Shown: one piece after another, positions 17,382 to 26,487 of the stretch
Layout: every line of letters begins with the position of its first letter
How positions within the stretch are numbered: position 1 is the stretch's first letter
Assembly (NCBI GenBank): GCA_964497185.1
Contig: CAZCBX010000002.1
Coordinates: forward strand, 139,093-203,092
Source of the DNA: CAZCBX01 sp964497185
GTDB lineage: Bacteria; Bdellovibrionota_G; JALEGL01; JAGRMV01
DNA: 64,000 nt
Direction: 5' to 3'
Position numbers and translations under genes: made by a program
Notes under the pieces: model-generated
What the model was told of the DNA's origin: nothing
The model's database searches: none
Seen by the model: only the letters and a program-made list of their open reading frames with translations

Positions 17382-19034
17382 TTACTCTTCATCCATCGCA
17401 GTATTTTGAATTTTCCACAATGCATCGGACATGCGGTCCATCAAAGGCAGTAGCGTGGTTCGCTGGACGGCGCTGACCGCCAGACCGTTGTAACGGCGGG
17501 CGAGTTCTTGAATTTCGTTTTCGTCGGCTTGGTCCATTTTGTTGAACACTTTAATTTGTGGAATGTGATTGAGGTTGAGTTTTTCCAACAGCTGGTCCAC
17601 CACTTCAATGTGCTGTTCGCATTGCGGGTTGGAGCCGTCGATCAGGTGAATCATTAAAGAAGCGTCGTTGATTTCTTCAAGGGTGGCTTGAAAAGCTTCA
17701 ATCAGCGCAGGCGGCAGGTCGCGAATAAAGCCCACGGTGTCAGTTAAAATGATTTCTTTGTCTTCAGGAAAACGCAGGCGTTTGGAAAATGGGTCCAGGG
17801 TGGCAAACAGTTTGTTTTCAGATAGGGCTTCTGATTTGGTTAAAGTATTAAGCAGGGTGGATTTGCCAGCGTTGGTATAACCGACAATCGATACGATGGG
17901 AACATTGTTTCGGTTTCGGCTTTTGCGTTTGATGTTTCGGTTTTCTTTGATTTTTTTAAGCTCGCGGTTGAGTTTGGCAATTTTTGAATTGGCCCGGCGA
18001 CGGTGAATTTCCAGTTTGGTTTCCCCTGGTCCTCGGCCACCAATGCCTCCGACCAAACGAGACATTTGGGTGTTTTTTTCACGCAAGCGTGGCAGGGTGT
18101 ATTGAAGCTGCGCCAGTTCAACCTGCAGTTTGCCCTCGTGGGTTTTGGCGCGCTGGGCGAAAATATCCAAAATGAGTTGGGTGCGGTCAATGACGGGTAG
18201 GTCGGTAAAATCACCCAAAATTCGAAATTGGGTGGGCGTAAGGTCTTGATGAAACAAAAGCATGTCTGCACTGTGCGAAATCACTTCTTGTACCAGGTCT
18301 TTGGCTTTGCCTTTGCCAAAGAAATATTTTGGATCGGGGCGATCGCGAATTTGAAACACGGTTTTTACAATGGTCAGGCCCGCGGTTCGGGATAATTCTC
18401 GGGTTTCGAGAATTTCTTCATCGAGCGTGTGACGGTTTTCTTTGGTTTGTACATAGCAGAGCACAGCTTTGGTTTGCGTATCAAATACATATGCGGCTTG
18501 AATGATGGTTTGAAATTCGCGCTCTAGGTTTTCAACCCATTCATCAAACGGAATGTCGACATCCAAAAAGGAGGCATAGTTTTCTTCGACGATGGAGTCC
18601 AGGCCCGAGGGTTCAGGATGCAAATTGGCCAAAAGAAATCCATCGGGACGTCCGTGCTTGGATATTTGAAGGGCGCCCATCATATCCAGCCGGCGGTCGT
18701 AGAGCATGTTGCGTTCTTTTTTTGAAAAACGGTCTGTGCTGAGTTTAGTAAACAGCACACGATACCCTGACAAACGCGTAGAGGCAGCACGCAAACGGGT
18801 AAGCATGGGGAAATCAATGTCGTAATTGGTGCCCACCGTCACGGCTTCGATGTAGCCTTTGCGATCGATCATGACGCCCACATTGCGGTCCATTTTGGCG
18901 GATACTTGGGCCATTTGTTTGGCCAATTCCCAGGTGGCTATTTTTTTGCTGGGAATTTTACGGCGATACAGCCGCAACAATTCTTTTTCTTGAGCCTGGG
19001 TGAGGCCCTTTGTTTTACCGTATAATTGTTTCAA
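17382..19034 (-). CDS. hflX: Ribosome-associated GTPase HflX, long form
   Basis: HflX is a ribosome-binding GTPase that splits stalled or heat-damaged ribosomes. The family's Gly-rich loop GGIGGRGPGETKLE precedes the G domain with G1 GYTNAGKST, G3 DTVGF and G4 NKMD. At 550 residues it is over 100 longer than the E. coli protein: about 180 residues precede the canonical core, which begins near KAVLCYVQTKEN. It starts with TTG at 19034, overlapping the rluB stop (TTGA), and is the last gene of the minus-strand operon. It ends 3 nt from the convergent secreted-protein gene, leaving no room for separate terminators. Confidence 0.95.
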   Translation of the reverse strand: MKQLYGKTKGLTQAQEKELLRLYRRKIPSKKIATWELAKQMAQVSAKMDRNVGVMIDRKGYIEAVTVGTNYDIDFPMLTRLRAASTRLSGYRVLFTKLSTDRFSKKERNMLYDRRLDMMGALQISKHGRPDGFLLANLHPEPSGLDSIVEENYASFLDVDIPFDEWVENLEREFQTIIQAAYVFDTQTKAVLCYVQTKENRHTLDEEILETRELSRTAGLTIVKTVFQIRDRPDPKYFFGKGKAKDLVQEVISHSADMLLFHQDLTPTQFRILGDFTDLPVIDRTQLILDIFAQRAKTHEGKLQVELAQLQYTLPRLREKNTQMSRLVGGIGGRGPGETKLEIHRRRANSKIAKLNRELKKIKENRNIKRKSRNRNNVPIVSIVGYTNAGKSTLLNTLTKSEALSENKLFATLDPFSKRLRFPEDKEIILTDTVGFIRDLPPALIEAFQATLEEINDASLMIHLIDGSNPQCEQHIEVVDQLLEKLNLNHIPQIKVFNKMDQADENEIQELARRYNGLAVSAVQRTTLLPLMDRMSDALWKIQNTAMDEE

Positions 19035-19774
19035 GATTTTGTCTTTGCAGTGATTTTTTCAATGGCTTTGATTTCAGACGCCGTGAGTTTGCGAATTTGC
19101 GCCACTTTGAGGTTGCCCAATTCCACGGGCCCAAAACCAGTTCGGATGAGTTTAAGCACGGGGTGGCCCATGCGTTGCCACATTCTTTTGACGATGTGAT
19201 TGCGTCCTTCGGTCAGTTTCATGATGACCCAGGTGTTTTCTTTAAGGGTTTTTTCTACTTTTAAAAAAGTGGGTTTGGCAAAGCCGTCTTCAAGTTTAAC
19301 GCCTTTTCGCAATTTATCGATGGTGTCTTGATCTGGCTGGCCCTTGATTTTCACGCGGTAGGTTTTTTCAACGTGAAATTTGGGATGCAACATTGCATGC
19401 GATGCTTGCCCGTCGTTGGTTAAAAGCAAAAGGCCTTCTGTATCAAAGTCCAGCCGGCCCACCGGAAAGGCATGTACATCCATGGTATTCACCAGGTCAC
19501 CAATGCAAGGTCTTTTGGCTGGGTCCTCCATGGTGGTCATGACGTTTTGGGGTTTGTAAAGGGCGTAGTAGTGTTTCTTTTTGTTGGGTTTATCCACAGC
19601 GACGCCATCGAATTCGACGTCGGCATTTTGGGGGTCTACTTTGGTGCCCAGCTCCCGAACCACCTTGCCATTGACCGTAATACGGCCTTGCGAGATGAGC
19701 TCGTCGGCTTTGCGACGAGATGCAACGCCCACTTGGGCCAAGTATTTATTCAGCCGAATCAAGGAAGCACTCAT
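19031..19774 (-). CDS. rluB: 23S rRNA pseudouridine synthase, RluB/RsuA family
   Basis: Converts a uridine of large-subunit rRNA to pseudouridine. The N-terminal S4 RNA-binding domain (LNKYLAQVGVASRRKADELI) precedes the catalytic domain with the active-site Asp in FPVGRLDFDTEGLLLLTNDG. Later motifs include VEKTYRVKI and EGRNHIVKRMW. At 247 residues it is typical. RluB, RluE, RluF and RsuA are related; the neighbouring scpAB, as in many genomes, supports RluB. Its start overlaps scpB by 4 nt. Confidence 0.9.
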   Translation of the reverse strand: MSASLIRLNKYLAQVGVASRRKADELISQGRITVNGKVVRELGTKVDPQNADVEFDGVAVDKPNKKKHYYALYKPQNVMTTMEDPAKRPCIGDLVNTMDVHAFPVGRLDFDTEGLLLLTNDGQASHAMLHPKFHVEKTYRVKIKGQPDQDTIDKLRKGVKLEDGFAKPTFLKVEKTLKENTWVIMKLTEGRNHIVKRMWQRMGHPVLKLIRTGFGPVELGNLKVAQIRKLTASEIKAIEKITAKTKS

Positions 19775-20658
19775 TCTTGTGGGGAAGTGTTTGCGCTGGA
19801 AGCATCTTCAAGCACGGGTTGTTGGCTGTCTATGGCGTTTTGAGCGTCCTCCTCGATGGGAAGAATGGCTTCGCTGTCCAAATTGGCTTGAATATCGTCG
19901 TCGCCTTGTGGAAAGAGTTGTTCCAATTTTTTCAAACTGTCTTCGCCCAGCTCGGTGTATTCTTTGAGCGGGGGTAGGTCGGATAAATTGGTGAGCTGAA
20001 AAAAGGACAAAAACTCTTTGGTGGTGCCATACAAAAGCGGGTGACCGGCTTCATCACGTTTGCCCAAAATGCGAACCAAGCCCCGTTCAATCAACATGCG
20101 AATGGTGCCCGAAGAGTCCACCCCACGAATTTCATCCACCTCTGGACGGGTGATGGGTTGCCGATAGGCAATGATGGATAAAGCTTCAAGGGCGGCGCGG
20201 CTTAAACGAGCCGGTTTGGCTTTTTGAAAACGAATGATCCAATCGCGGTTGTCTTTTTTGGTGCGCATTTGGTAACCGCCGCTAACTTCCACCAACACCA
20301 GACCACTATCGGGCTCATTTTTCTCATCCATCAGTTTGGGTAGGGCTTGTTTGATTTGCTCTTTGGAAAATTCGGTCAGGACGCTGCATAAATCATGCAG
20401 GCTGAGCACGCGGTCGGATACAAAAAACAAACTCTCTAAAATGGATGGCAGTCGGTTTTCAGGCAGCGTGTCTGCATTGGTTTCAGCCTGGGCTTCCAGG
20501 TCGATGGTTTGATCTTGCTCCGAAGGAATTTTTTCAGTGGGCACTTTTTCTTCTTCATCGGGAAGGTTCATGGAAATTTCAATGGTGCCTTCCTCGGTGA
20601 GGTCATTTTGTTCTATTTCAACTTCTTGCTTAGGCATTGTCGAATTCTGTTCCGTCAT
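19771..20658 (-). CDS. scpB: Chromosome segregation/condensation protein ScpB
   Basis: The winged-helix kleisin-associated subunit of the SMC-ScpAB condensin. The winged-helix core is at about 75-235: ILESLFFVSDRVLSLHDLCS, LSRAALEALSIIAYRQPITR, PEVDEIRGVDSS and LVRILGKRDEAGHPLLYGTT. Acidic, low-complexity extensions precede (about 1-70) and follow it. ATG 20658 is fixed by AGGAG 7 nt upstream, making it overlap scpA by 29 nt. Confidence 0.93.
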   Translation of the reverse strand: MTEQNSTMPKQEVEIEQNDLTEEGTIEISMNLPDEEEKVPTEKIPSEQDQTIDLEAQAETNADTLPENRLPSILESLFFVSDRVLSLHDLCSVLTEFSKEQIKQALPKLMDEKNEPDSGLVLVEVSGGYQMRTKKDNRDWIIRFQKAKPARLSRAALEALSIIAYRQPITRPEVDEIRGVDSSGTIRMLIERGLVRILGKRDEAGHPLLYGTTKEFLSFFQLTNLSDLPPLKEYTELGEDSLKKLEQLFPQGDDDIQANLDSEAILPIEEDAQNAIDSQQPVLEDASSANTSPQE

Positions 20659-21445
20659 AGGTCCACTCCTGTTGATAAAATTGGGGGGTTGTCATGAGAT
20701 GAATTTCTTCAAAGTCATCGGTTTGCACCACGGCCAGCACGCCTCGTTTCATCATGGATAAAATGGCCAAGAATGAAGCGACCACTTGCCCGTACGAAGG
20801 CTTGGCTCGCTTTGAAAACAATTGCGAAAAACGAAGTTTGCCGTCTTTGGCTTCTCGAAGCATGGTTTGAATGGTCACGGCACTGTCCGCAATGGAAAAG
20901 TTTTCAAGCTCCACGTCATGAGACTCGTCCAATTGAAAGTCATTGAGAATTTTATGAAAAACTTCGACCAGCTTAAACACGCTGACTTCAGCCAGCTCGA
21001 TGGGTTGGTCGGGCATGAGTTTGCGACGTCGACCTTCACGAATAAACGTATCGCGTCCCAGCCAGGTGCGGTTTTGCATGACTTGTGCGATTTGTTTGTA
21101 TTTTTGATATTCCAGCAGACGTCGCACCAGTTCTTCTCTGGGGTCGGTGCCTTCGTCTTCAAAGACTTCTTCGGTGGGGTCGGGTGGTAGAAGCAGTTTG
21201 GATTTGAGATGGGCCAGGGTGGATGCCATCAGCAAAAACTCACCGGCCACGTTCAGATTGAGCGTTTCCATGGTTTCGATGTACTGAATGTATTGATCGG
21301 TGATGTTGGCAATGGGAATGTTAAAAATGTCGACGTCGTTTTCTTTGATCAAATGCAGCAACAAATCCAACGGCCCCTCAAACACATCCAACTGGACGTG
21401 GTAAGGGTTGTTAAAGTCGATGGTGGCTTGAGCGGTTTCCGTCAT
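20630..21445 (-). CDS. scpA: Chromosome segregation/condensation protein ScpA (kleisin)
   Basis: The kleisin that bridges the SMC dimer heads. The N-terminal motif DVFEGPLDLLLHLIKENDVD and IANITDQYIQYIE are diagnostic, followed by GEFLLMASTLAHLKSKLLLP. The C-terminal winged helix (VASFLAILSMMKRGVLAVVQ) contacts the SMC head. 271 residues is normal. The start overlaps the trpS stop by 4 nt. The smc gene itself is not in the window. Confidence 0.95.
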   Translation of the reverse strand: MTETAQATIDFNNPYHVQLDVFEGPLDLLLHLIKENDVDIFNIPIANITDQYIQYIETMETLNLNVAGEFLLMASTLAHLKSKLLLPPDPTEEVFEDEGTDPREELVRRLLEYQKYKQIAQVMQNRTWLGRDTFIREGRRRKLMPDQPIELAEVSVFKLVEVFHKILNDFQLDESHDVELENFSIADSAVTIQTMLREAKDGKLRFSQLFSKRAKPSYGQVVASFLAILSMMKRGVLAVVQTDDFEEIHLMTTPQFYQQEWTYDGTEFDNA

Positions 21446-22440
21446 GATAAAGGGTGAACGTGTAAAGTCTCGCGTACTTGTTTCAAGGTTTCTGTGGCAA
21501 TTTGGTTGGCCTTTTGGCTTCCCTCATGAAGGATGTTTTCTAAATCCTTGGGTTGGCTCATCCATTTCTCTCTTTGTCTGCGGATGGGCTCTAACCATGC
21601 TTGCATACTGGGTAATAGCTTTTTCTTGCAATCCATACAACCAATTTTTGCGGTTCGACAGCCATGGGTGACCTCATTAACCGTTTCTGGATCGGAATAG
21701 AGGGTGTGCAAGGGGAAAAGATTGCAATCGGTGGGTTCGCCTGGATCATCCCGACGCACCCGTTTGGAATCGGTTTGCATGGATTTGATTTTTTTCTCCA
21801 GCGTAGCCGCATCATCGTCCAAGTTGATGGCATTGTTGTAAGATTTGGACATTTTTCGTCCATCAATGCCGTTGATTTTGGGGGTGGCTGTAAGCAAGGC
21901 TTCAGGTTCGGGAAAAATGGACGTTTGGGTCAGGTGATTAAAGCGCCGCGCAATTTCACGGGTCATCTCCAAATGAGGCACTTGGTCTTTGCCCACGGGC
22001 ACTTTTTCGCCTTGATAAATGAGCACATCCGCCGCTTGAAGCACTGGATAACCCAAAAACCCCAAATTATTAATATCTTTATCTTTTATTTCATTTTTTT
22101 GTTCTTTGTAAGTGGGGTTTCGTTCCAACCAGCCCAGGGGGGTGAACATGCTAAGAATCAAATACAGTTCTGCGTGTGCGGGCACTGCCGATTGCAAAGA
22201 AATCACCGCTTTGTCAGGATCAATGCCAACCGCCAACCAGTCGGCCACCATTTCCAGTGTATGGTGGGACAACAGGGATGAATCTTGGTAATGGGTGGTC
22301 AGCGCGTGCCAATCGGCCACAAAAAACAAACATTTTTTCTGCGCTTGAAAGGCTTTCCAATTGTGAAGCGCGCCAAAATAATGACCCAGGTGAAGCTTAC
22401 CTGTGGGGCGCATGCCGCTAACGATATCCATAGGGGGCAC
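21442..22440 (-). CDS. trpS: Tryptophanyl-tRNA synthetase
   Basis: A class I synthetase that charges tRNA-Trp. SGMRPTGKLHLGHYFGAL holds the HIGH signature (HLGH); GRKMSKSYNN holds KMSKS; PVGKDQVPHLEMTREIARRF is the conserved substrate-binding region. The frame begins at GTG 22440, which has AAAGGA a few bases upstream; ATG 22431 (MDIVSGMRP) is the alternative. Between the peptidase and scpA it forms part of the same minus-strand operon. Confidence 0.96.
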   Translation of the reverse strand: MPPMDIVSGMRPTGKLHLGHYFGALHNWKAFQAQKKCLFFVADWHALTTHYQDSSLLSHHTLEMVADWLAVGIDPDKAVISLQSAVPAHAELYLILSMFTPLGWLERNPTYKEQKNEIKDKDINNLGFLGYPVLQAADVLIYQGEKVPVGKDQVPHLEMTREIARRFNHLTQTSIFPEPEALLTATPKINGIDGRKMSKSYNNAINLDDDAATLEKKIKSMQTDSKRVRRDDPGEPTDCNLFPLHTLYSDPETVNEVTHGCRTAKIGCMDCKKKLLPSMQAWLEPIRRQREKWMSQPKDLENILHEGSQKANQIATETLKQVRETLHVHPLS

Positions 22441-22448
22441 TATATCCT

Positions 22449-23120
22449 TTATATAAGGGACATCAATAGGTTAATCACGAAAAAAGCGGGCGTTAATAAA
22501 ATATGAAGCACGCCCATTTTGAGCAAAATATAGAGAAAAAACAAAAGAACCAATGGATTGACTTGTTGCAGGCGGTTCATAGCCGGCGCCAGCGCTGGAA
22601 AAAAACCTTTGATAATGTGACTGCCGTCCAACGGAGGGATGGGCAGCAAATTAAAAAAGCCCAACAACACATTGACGTAAATGCCCATCACCAACATGGT
22701 CATGATGATGCCAGCCATGCTGGTGGTTTTGGATAAACCCAACGTGGGCGAAATGCCTGTGGTTTGATGCAAGACAATGGCCACAAGCGTAAAACCGATG
22801 GCCAAAATTAAATTGGAAAGAGGGCCCGCAGCCGCAACCCATTTGGCTTGGGTTTTGGGATTTGCCAAATTGCGCTCGTTGACTGGCACGGGTTTGGCCC
22901 ATCCTATGATGGCAAAGCCCGTTAAAAAACCAAACACCGGAAAAGCAATGGTTCCCAGAGGGTCGACATGCACCACAGGGTTCATGGACAATCTGCCCAG
23001 CATTTTGGCCGTTTGATCGCCAAAGCGGTGGGCGGTCCATGCGTGTGCGTACTCATGAAAAGAAAGCGAAAAGATAAACGGGACCATCCACAGGATGAGT
23101 ATGGGTAATTTTTCCATCAT
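22449..23120 (-). CDS. Site-2-protease-family (M50) membrane metallopeptidase
   Basis: A 223-residue, multi-pass inner-membrane zinc peptidase of the short site-2-protease group. The zinc motif HEYAHAW lies in the first helix region (about 22-28). The second conserved motif is NLLPIPPLDGSHII (about 160-175), whose Asp is the third zinc ligand. There is no PDZ domain, so it belongs to the minimal subgroup rather than RseP. It heads the operon leading into trpS and scpAB; the target is unknown. Confidence 0.9.
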   Translation of the reverse strand: MMEKLPILILWMVPFIFSLSFHEYAHAWTAHRFGDQTAKMLGRLSMNPVVHVDPLGTIAFPVFGFLTGFAIIGWAKPVPVNERNLANPKTQAKWVAAAGPLSNLILAIGFTLVAIVLHQTTGISPTLGLSKTTSMAGIIMTMLVMGIYVNVLLGFFNLLPIPPLDGSHIIKGFFPALAPAMNRLQQVNPLVLLFFLYILLKMGVLHILLTPAFFVINLLMSLI

Positions 23121-23305
23121 AGAGCACGCAATGTAAGCGCGTGGACGCAGAAGTCAACGATATCCCATGCAGCAAGGGCGGTTTTTTTGCTGGAAGCGCG
23201 TCATTATTCCTGCTTTTTTATTGACAATACAATGCCATATCCTACATGATATGCGTTATGGAAAGACTTTATCAAACCGTTGCACAGAAAGAAGAGGACA
23301 TATTC

Positions 23306-24100
23306 ATGTCGAGCAAATCAACCCCTTCATCCAACCAAGTATCCATCGGCGGCGAGGTCGCCCCACCGATTTTTGAAAACAATCTTGAGGATGATTTCTT
23401 TTTTGACATTGACTCTGCCTTTGAGCAAATCCAAATGGGCGATGAAGTCACTCCGCCCACCCAAAAAGCTGCCAAAAAAACCCGCGCCAAAACACCCAAG
23501 AAAAAAGCCAAAAAAGCCATTGAAAAAACGCAAACCTTGGCCCAAAACGACATCGGTATGGAGCAAATGCGCGAAACCTACCGCGAGCTGGTTCGGTTAA
23601 ATCTCTCGCCAGTGGCGCGTTACTTAAAAGCGTTTGAATTTGGCGTGAACACCAAAGATTTAACGCAAATTGCACAGTGGGTGGTCACACCGCTAATCAC
23701 CAAAGCCAAAGACATTGGTTTGGACACCGAAACCACAGCGCTCAACTCCTTTAAAAGAGTGTTGGCACGGGTCAACCGCAGTGAAGGCACCCGCCTCAAT
23801 GAAAAAGAAAGCAAAAATGTCATCAAAGCGTTTGAATCATTGTCCGATACCTTTGGTTTGTATTTCCGCGGGCACTCCACGGCCGTGGTCAACTTGATTT
23901 TCTTTTACCGCAGTTTAAAACGCAAAGACCATTGCAACGAAACTGACCTGCGCAAGCTGTTTTCCATCGGCATTCCTTCAATGACCATGATTCGCAAAAT
24001 TTCACTTGCCGAATTAATCAGCTTAACCGGTCTTGCCAAAGACAAAGCATCGTGGATCCGCAACCAAGCGCGCAGCTTTACCATGTATGATTTTGTGTAA
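23306..24100 (+). CDS. Hypothetical protein with Lys-rich linker
   Basis: Unrecognised, 264 residues from ATG 23306, chosen because GAGGA lies 7 nt upstream; the frame stays open upstream to 23246 without a ribosome-binding site. Residues 1-50 are acidic, then a Lys/Ala-rich stretch (KAAKKTRAKTPKKKAKKAIE) could bind nucleic acid. The remainder looks helical and globular. The end (IPSMTMIRKISLAELISLTG) is faintly like a helix-hairpin-helix element. It is a cytosolic protein of unknown role, oriented with the helicase gene downstream. Confidence 0.6.
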   Translation: MSSKSTPSSNQVSIGGEVAPPIFENNLEDDFFFDIDSAFEQIQMGDEVTPPTQKAAKKTRAKTPKKKAKKAIEKTQTLAQNDIGMEQMRETYRELVRLNLSPVARYLKAFEFGVNTKDLTQIAQWVVTPLITKAKDIGLDTETTALNSFKRVLARVNRSEGTRLNEKESKNVIKAFESLSDTFGLYFRGHSTAVVNLIFFYRSLKRKDHCNETDLRKLFSIGIPSMTMIRKISLAELISLTGLAKDKASWIRNQARSFTMYDFV

Positions 24101-24154
24101 TGCCTAGCCAAAATAGGATCAATCCACGCCAAACTCGAGCCGAGAGATTTTTTA

Positions 24155-24239
24155 TTCTGACAAGGCCACAGCCTCTTTTGAAAGCGCAGCATACGTTTGT
24201 ATGTGAGCATTTCAAAAGCAGGCGAGAACGCTGTCAGAA
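24155..24239. repeat. Imperfect 85-nt inverted repeat
   Basis: Outer arms TTCTGACA (24155-24162) and TGTCAGAA (24232-24239), middle arms CTTTTGAAA and TTTCAAAAG, and central CATAC-gttt-GTATG pair in register with unpaired patches between them. The whole element fills the gap between two plus-strand genes. It could be a decayed mobile palindrome or an RNA leader structure for the helicase gene. Confidence 0.55.
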
Positions 24240-24281
24240 TGAAAAAGATCCGGCTTTGCCGCAAATAATCTCAACCACCAT

Positions 24282-25592
24282 ATGACTGAGCCAGCGGCGT
24301 TAACTCACGCGCAAGCGCTGGCGCTGGATGTTTTAAATCAGGACGACTGCAATGTTTTTTTAACCGGCTATGCCGGCACGGGAAAAACGTATGTGGTCGA
24401 TGCGTACCTAAAAGACAAAGATCGCAAATTGGCATACCCCGTACTGGGCAGCACAGGCGTATCTGCGCTGCTTGTCGGTGGTCGAACCTTTCATAGTTTT
24501 TTTGGTCTGGGCATCATGCAGGGTGAGCGCCAGCAAATCTTGGCCAGCGCGGTGGCCAATCGCAACGTGCGTTATCGACTGCGCAAAGCGCAAACGTTGA
24601 TCATCGATGAAGTCTCTATGCTGCCATCCTATGCCCTGGATTTGGCCGACGACATCGCCCGCACCGTCTTGGAATCCAATGAGCCGTGGGGAGGCCTGCG
24701 CGTCATTGCGGTGGGCGACTTTGCCCAGCTACCCCCTGTATCGCAAGGGTATCAGCGCCCCTGGGCATTTTTGGCCGAAACCTGGAACCGCAGCGCATTG
24801 GTGCCCATCATTTTGGATGAGCAAGTCCGTTCACGCAACGACCATTACAATGACATTTTGCGATCCATTCGACAGGGCGACATTGATCAAGACGTGCGCG
24901 ACTTTTTAAACCAGCGCATGCAACTGCCGTACGATTTTTCAGGCACACGATTGTTTCCCCTGCGCAAGCAAGCATGGGAGTATAACATAGGCCGCGTCCA
25001 AGATTTACCTGGCAGCCTCATCGAAATCCCCACCCGCTACGGCGGCAACCCAAACTACATCGACGCGCTGAAAAAAAACGCCCCCATCCCCGAAGTCCTG
25101 CACGTCAAAGAGGGCGCCAAAGTCATGATTCGCATCAACGACCCCATGTTACGCTTTGTCAACGGCAGCGTTGGCACCATGCTCAGCCTGAAAGACGACG
25201 TGATGAAAGTCGAAGTCGACGGCCGCACCTTCGATTTCGAAAAATGCGCCTTCTCCTGGATGGACGGCAACGGCAACGCCGTAGCCACAGCCAGCAATTA
25301 CCCCGTGCAGCTATCGTGGGCCACCACCGTCCACAAAGCCCAAGGCATGACCTTAGACCAAATGAGCGTAGACCTGCAAGCCCTTTGGGAGCCCGGTCAT
25401 GCTTATGTGGCCATGAGCCGTGTGCGAAGCCCCGAAGGATTGTTTATCCCTGCATGGAGTGAAAAAAGTTTTAAAGTCGATCCGTTGGTCAAAAAGTTTT
25501 ACGAGCTAGGGTGCCCGTATGATTTGCAGGATCAGCTCACGATGCTTCAGGAAGAGGAGTTTGTGGAGCAGGGGTATGATGATGATTTTTAA
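24282..25592 (+). CDS. Pif1/RecD2-like SF1B DNA helicase
   Basis: A 436-residue superfamily 1B helicase. Walker A is GYAGTGKT (about 29-36), Walker B IIDEVSML, and motif III GDFAQLPPV. The C-terminal half has a small domain, then SWATTVHKAQGMTLDQMSVD and HAYVAMSRVRSPEGL, the conserved motif V/VI pair of Pif1 and RecD2. These proteins unwind 5'-overhang DNA or structured DNA such as G-quadruplexes; the substrate here is unknown. No ribosome-binding site is visible at ATG 24282. The downstream end abuts the repeat island. Confidence 0.88.
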   Translation: MTEPAALTHAQALALDVLNQDDCNVFLTGYAGTGKTYVVDAYLKDKDRKLAYPVLGSTGVSALLVGGRTFHSFFGLGIMQGERQQILASAVANRNVRYRLRKAQTLIIDEVSMLPSYALDLADDIARTVLESNEPWGGLRVIAVGDFAQLPPVSQGYQRPWAFLAETWNRSALVPIILDEQVRSRNDHYNDILRSIRQGDIDQDVRDFLNQRMQLPYDFSGTRLFPLRKQAWEYNIGRVQDLPGSLIEIPTRYGGNPNYIDALKKNAPIPEVLHVKEGAKVMIRINDPMLRFVNGSVGTMLSLKDDVMKVEVDGRTFDFEKCAFSWMDGNGNAVATASNYPVQLSWATTVHKAQGMTLDQMSVDLQALWEPGHAYVAMSRVRSPEGLFIPAWSEKSFKVDPLVKKFYELGCPYDLQDQLTMLQEEEFVEQGYDDDF

Positions 25593-25619
25593 AGATTTAA
25601 TTCGATTGAAATCGGGGAA

Positions 25620-25737
25620 ATCGGGGGCCACACTATGTATTCCGATTCAAATCGGGGGCCACACTATGTATTCCGATTAAATTTCGAAGCCGAGCGAAAT
25701 TTGAAATCGAAATCGGGGGCCACACTATGTATTCGAT
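25620..25737 (+). repeat. Three direct copies of the RAYT-associated repeat
   Basis: A 27-nt unit beginning ATCGGGGGCCACACTATG and ending TTCCGAT occurs at 25620-25646, 25651-25677 and 25712-25737 (the last lacks one C). Its ends, ATCGG and CCGAT, are complementary. The same unit is found inverted at 26488-26513 and 26523-26548, so five copies bracket the transposase gene. Confidence 0.9.
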
Positions 25738-25761
25738 TAAATTTCGAAGCCGAGCGAAATT
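25679..25761. repeat. Two short palindromes between the repeats
   Basis: AAATTTCG - AAGCCGAG - CGAAATTT at 25679-25702 and again, one base shorter, at 25739-25761. They alternate with the RAYT-associated repeat, giving the repeat-palindrome mosaic expected of composite REP elements. Confidence 0.8.
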
Positions 25762-25821
25762 AATTTAAATAATTTATTTGTGTGTGCGGATGATTGGCAT
25801 CGATATTGCTTATAATTATAC

Positions 25822-26487
25822 ATGGCAAGACTTCCCCGCATCGTTATTCCAGGTATGGCTCATCATGTAACCCAAAGAGGCAATCGTAGACAGGCTACTT
25901 TTTTTGATCCAGAGGATTATGAGATTTATTTAAAGACCATGCGATTGTCCTGCACGATGTATGGGGTTAAGATTTTGGCGTATTGTTTGATGACCAATCA
26001 TGTTCATTTGATTGTGGTGCCGTCATGTGTTGAATCTTTGTCCAAAGCGATTGCTAGGGCGCATGAATCTTATACAAGATATATTAATTTTAAGCATAAG
26101 TGGCGTGGGTATTTATGGCAGGGGAGGTATTCTTCGTTTCCTATGGATGAGGGGCATTTGTATCATGGGTTTTCTTATGTTGAACTCAACCCTGTTAAAG
26201 CAAAGATGGTCAAGAAACCCGAAGATTATTCGTATAGCAGTGCAAGGGCTCATTTGAGAATGCAAGATGATCCTTATTTGGATGATGTGACCAAAGTGAT
26301 TGATCAGATTGGTGATTGGAAGGCGTATTTAGAAACTAGTCTTGAGGACGCCATTCATAGAGATATGGAAAAAAGTGAAAAGTCCGGTCGCCCTCTAGGG
26401 ACACCGTTGTTCATTTCACAGCTGGAAGAAGATTTGGGAATTCCAATTGCAATCAGAAAATCCGGTCGGAAAAGGAAGGTTTTTTAA
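25822..26487 (+). CDS. REP-associated tyrosine transposase (RAYT, Y1 family)
   Basis: A 221-residue single-strand transposase related to IS200/IS605 TnpA but of the domesticated RAYT branch. MARLPRIVIPGMAHHVTQRGN is the family N-terminus with its first 20 residues intact. The HUH metal site is LMTNHVHLIVVP, the catalytic tyrosine is in HESYTRYIN, and GYLWQGRYSS and YVELNPVKA are family signatures. The C-terminal tail (SGRPLGTPLFISQLEEDLG) is typical of RAYTs. It is flanked by oppositely oriented copies of the repeat it probably recognises. Its stop codon touches the first right-hand repeat. The gene looks intact. Confidence 0.95.
   Translation: MARLPRIVIPGMAHHVTQRGNRRQATFFDPEDYEIYLKTMRLSCTMYGVKILAYCLMTNHVHLIVVPSCVESLSKAIARAHESYTRYINFKHKWRGYLWQGRYSSFPMDEGHLYHGFSYVELNPVKAKMVKKPEDYSYSSARAHLRMQDDPYLDDVTKVIDQIGDWKAYLETSLEDAIHRDMEKSEKSGRPLGTPLFISQLEEDLGIPIAIRKSGRKRKVF

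Noticed and set aside
24155..24239. Integron attC site
   Set aside because: No RYYYAAC/GTTRRRY core sites and no integrase; the palindrome is not of attC layout.
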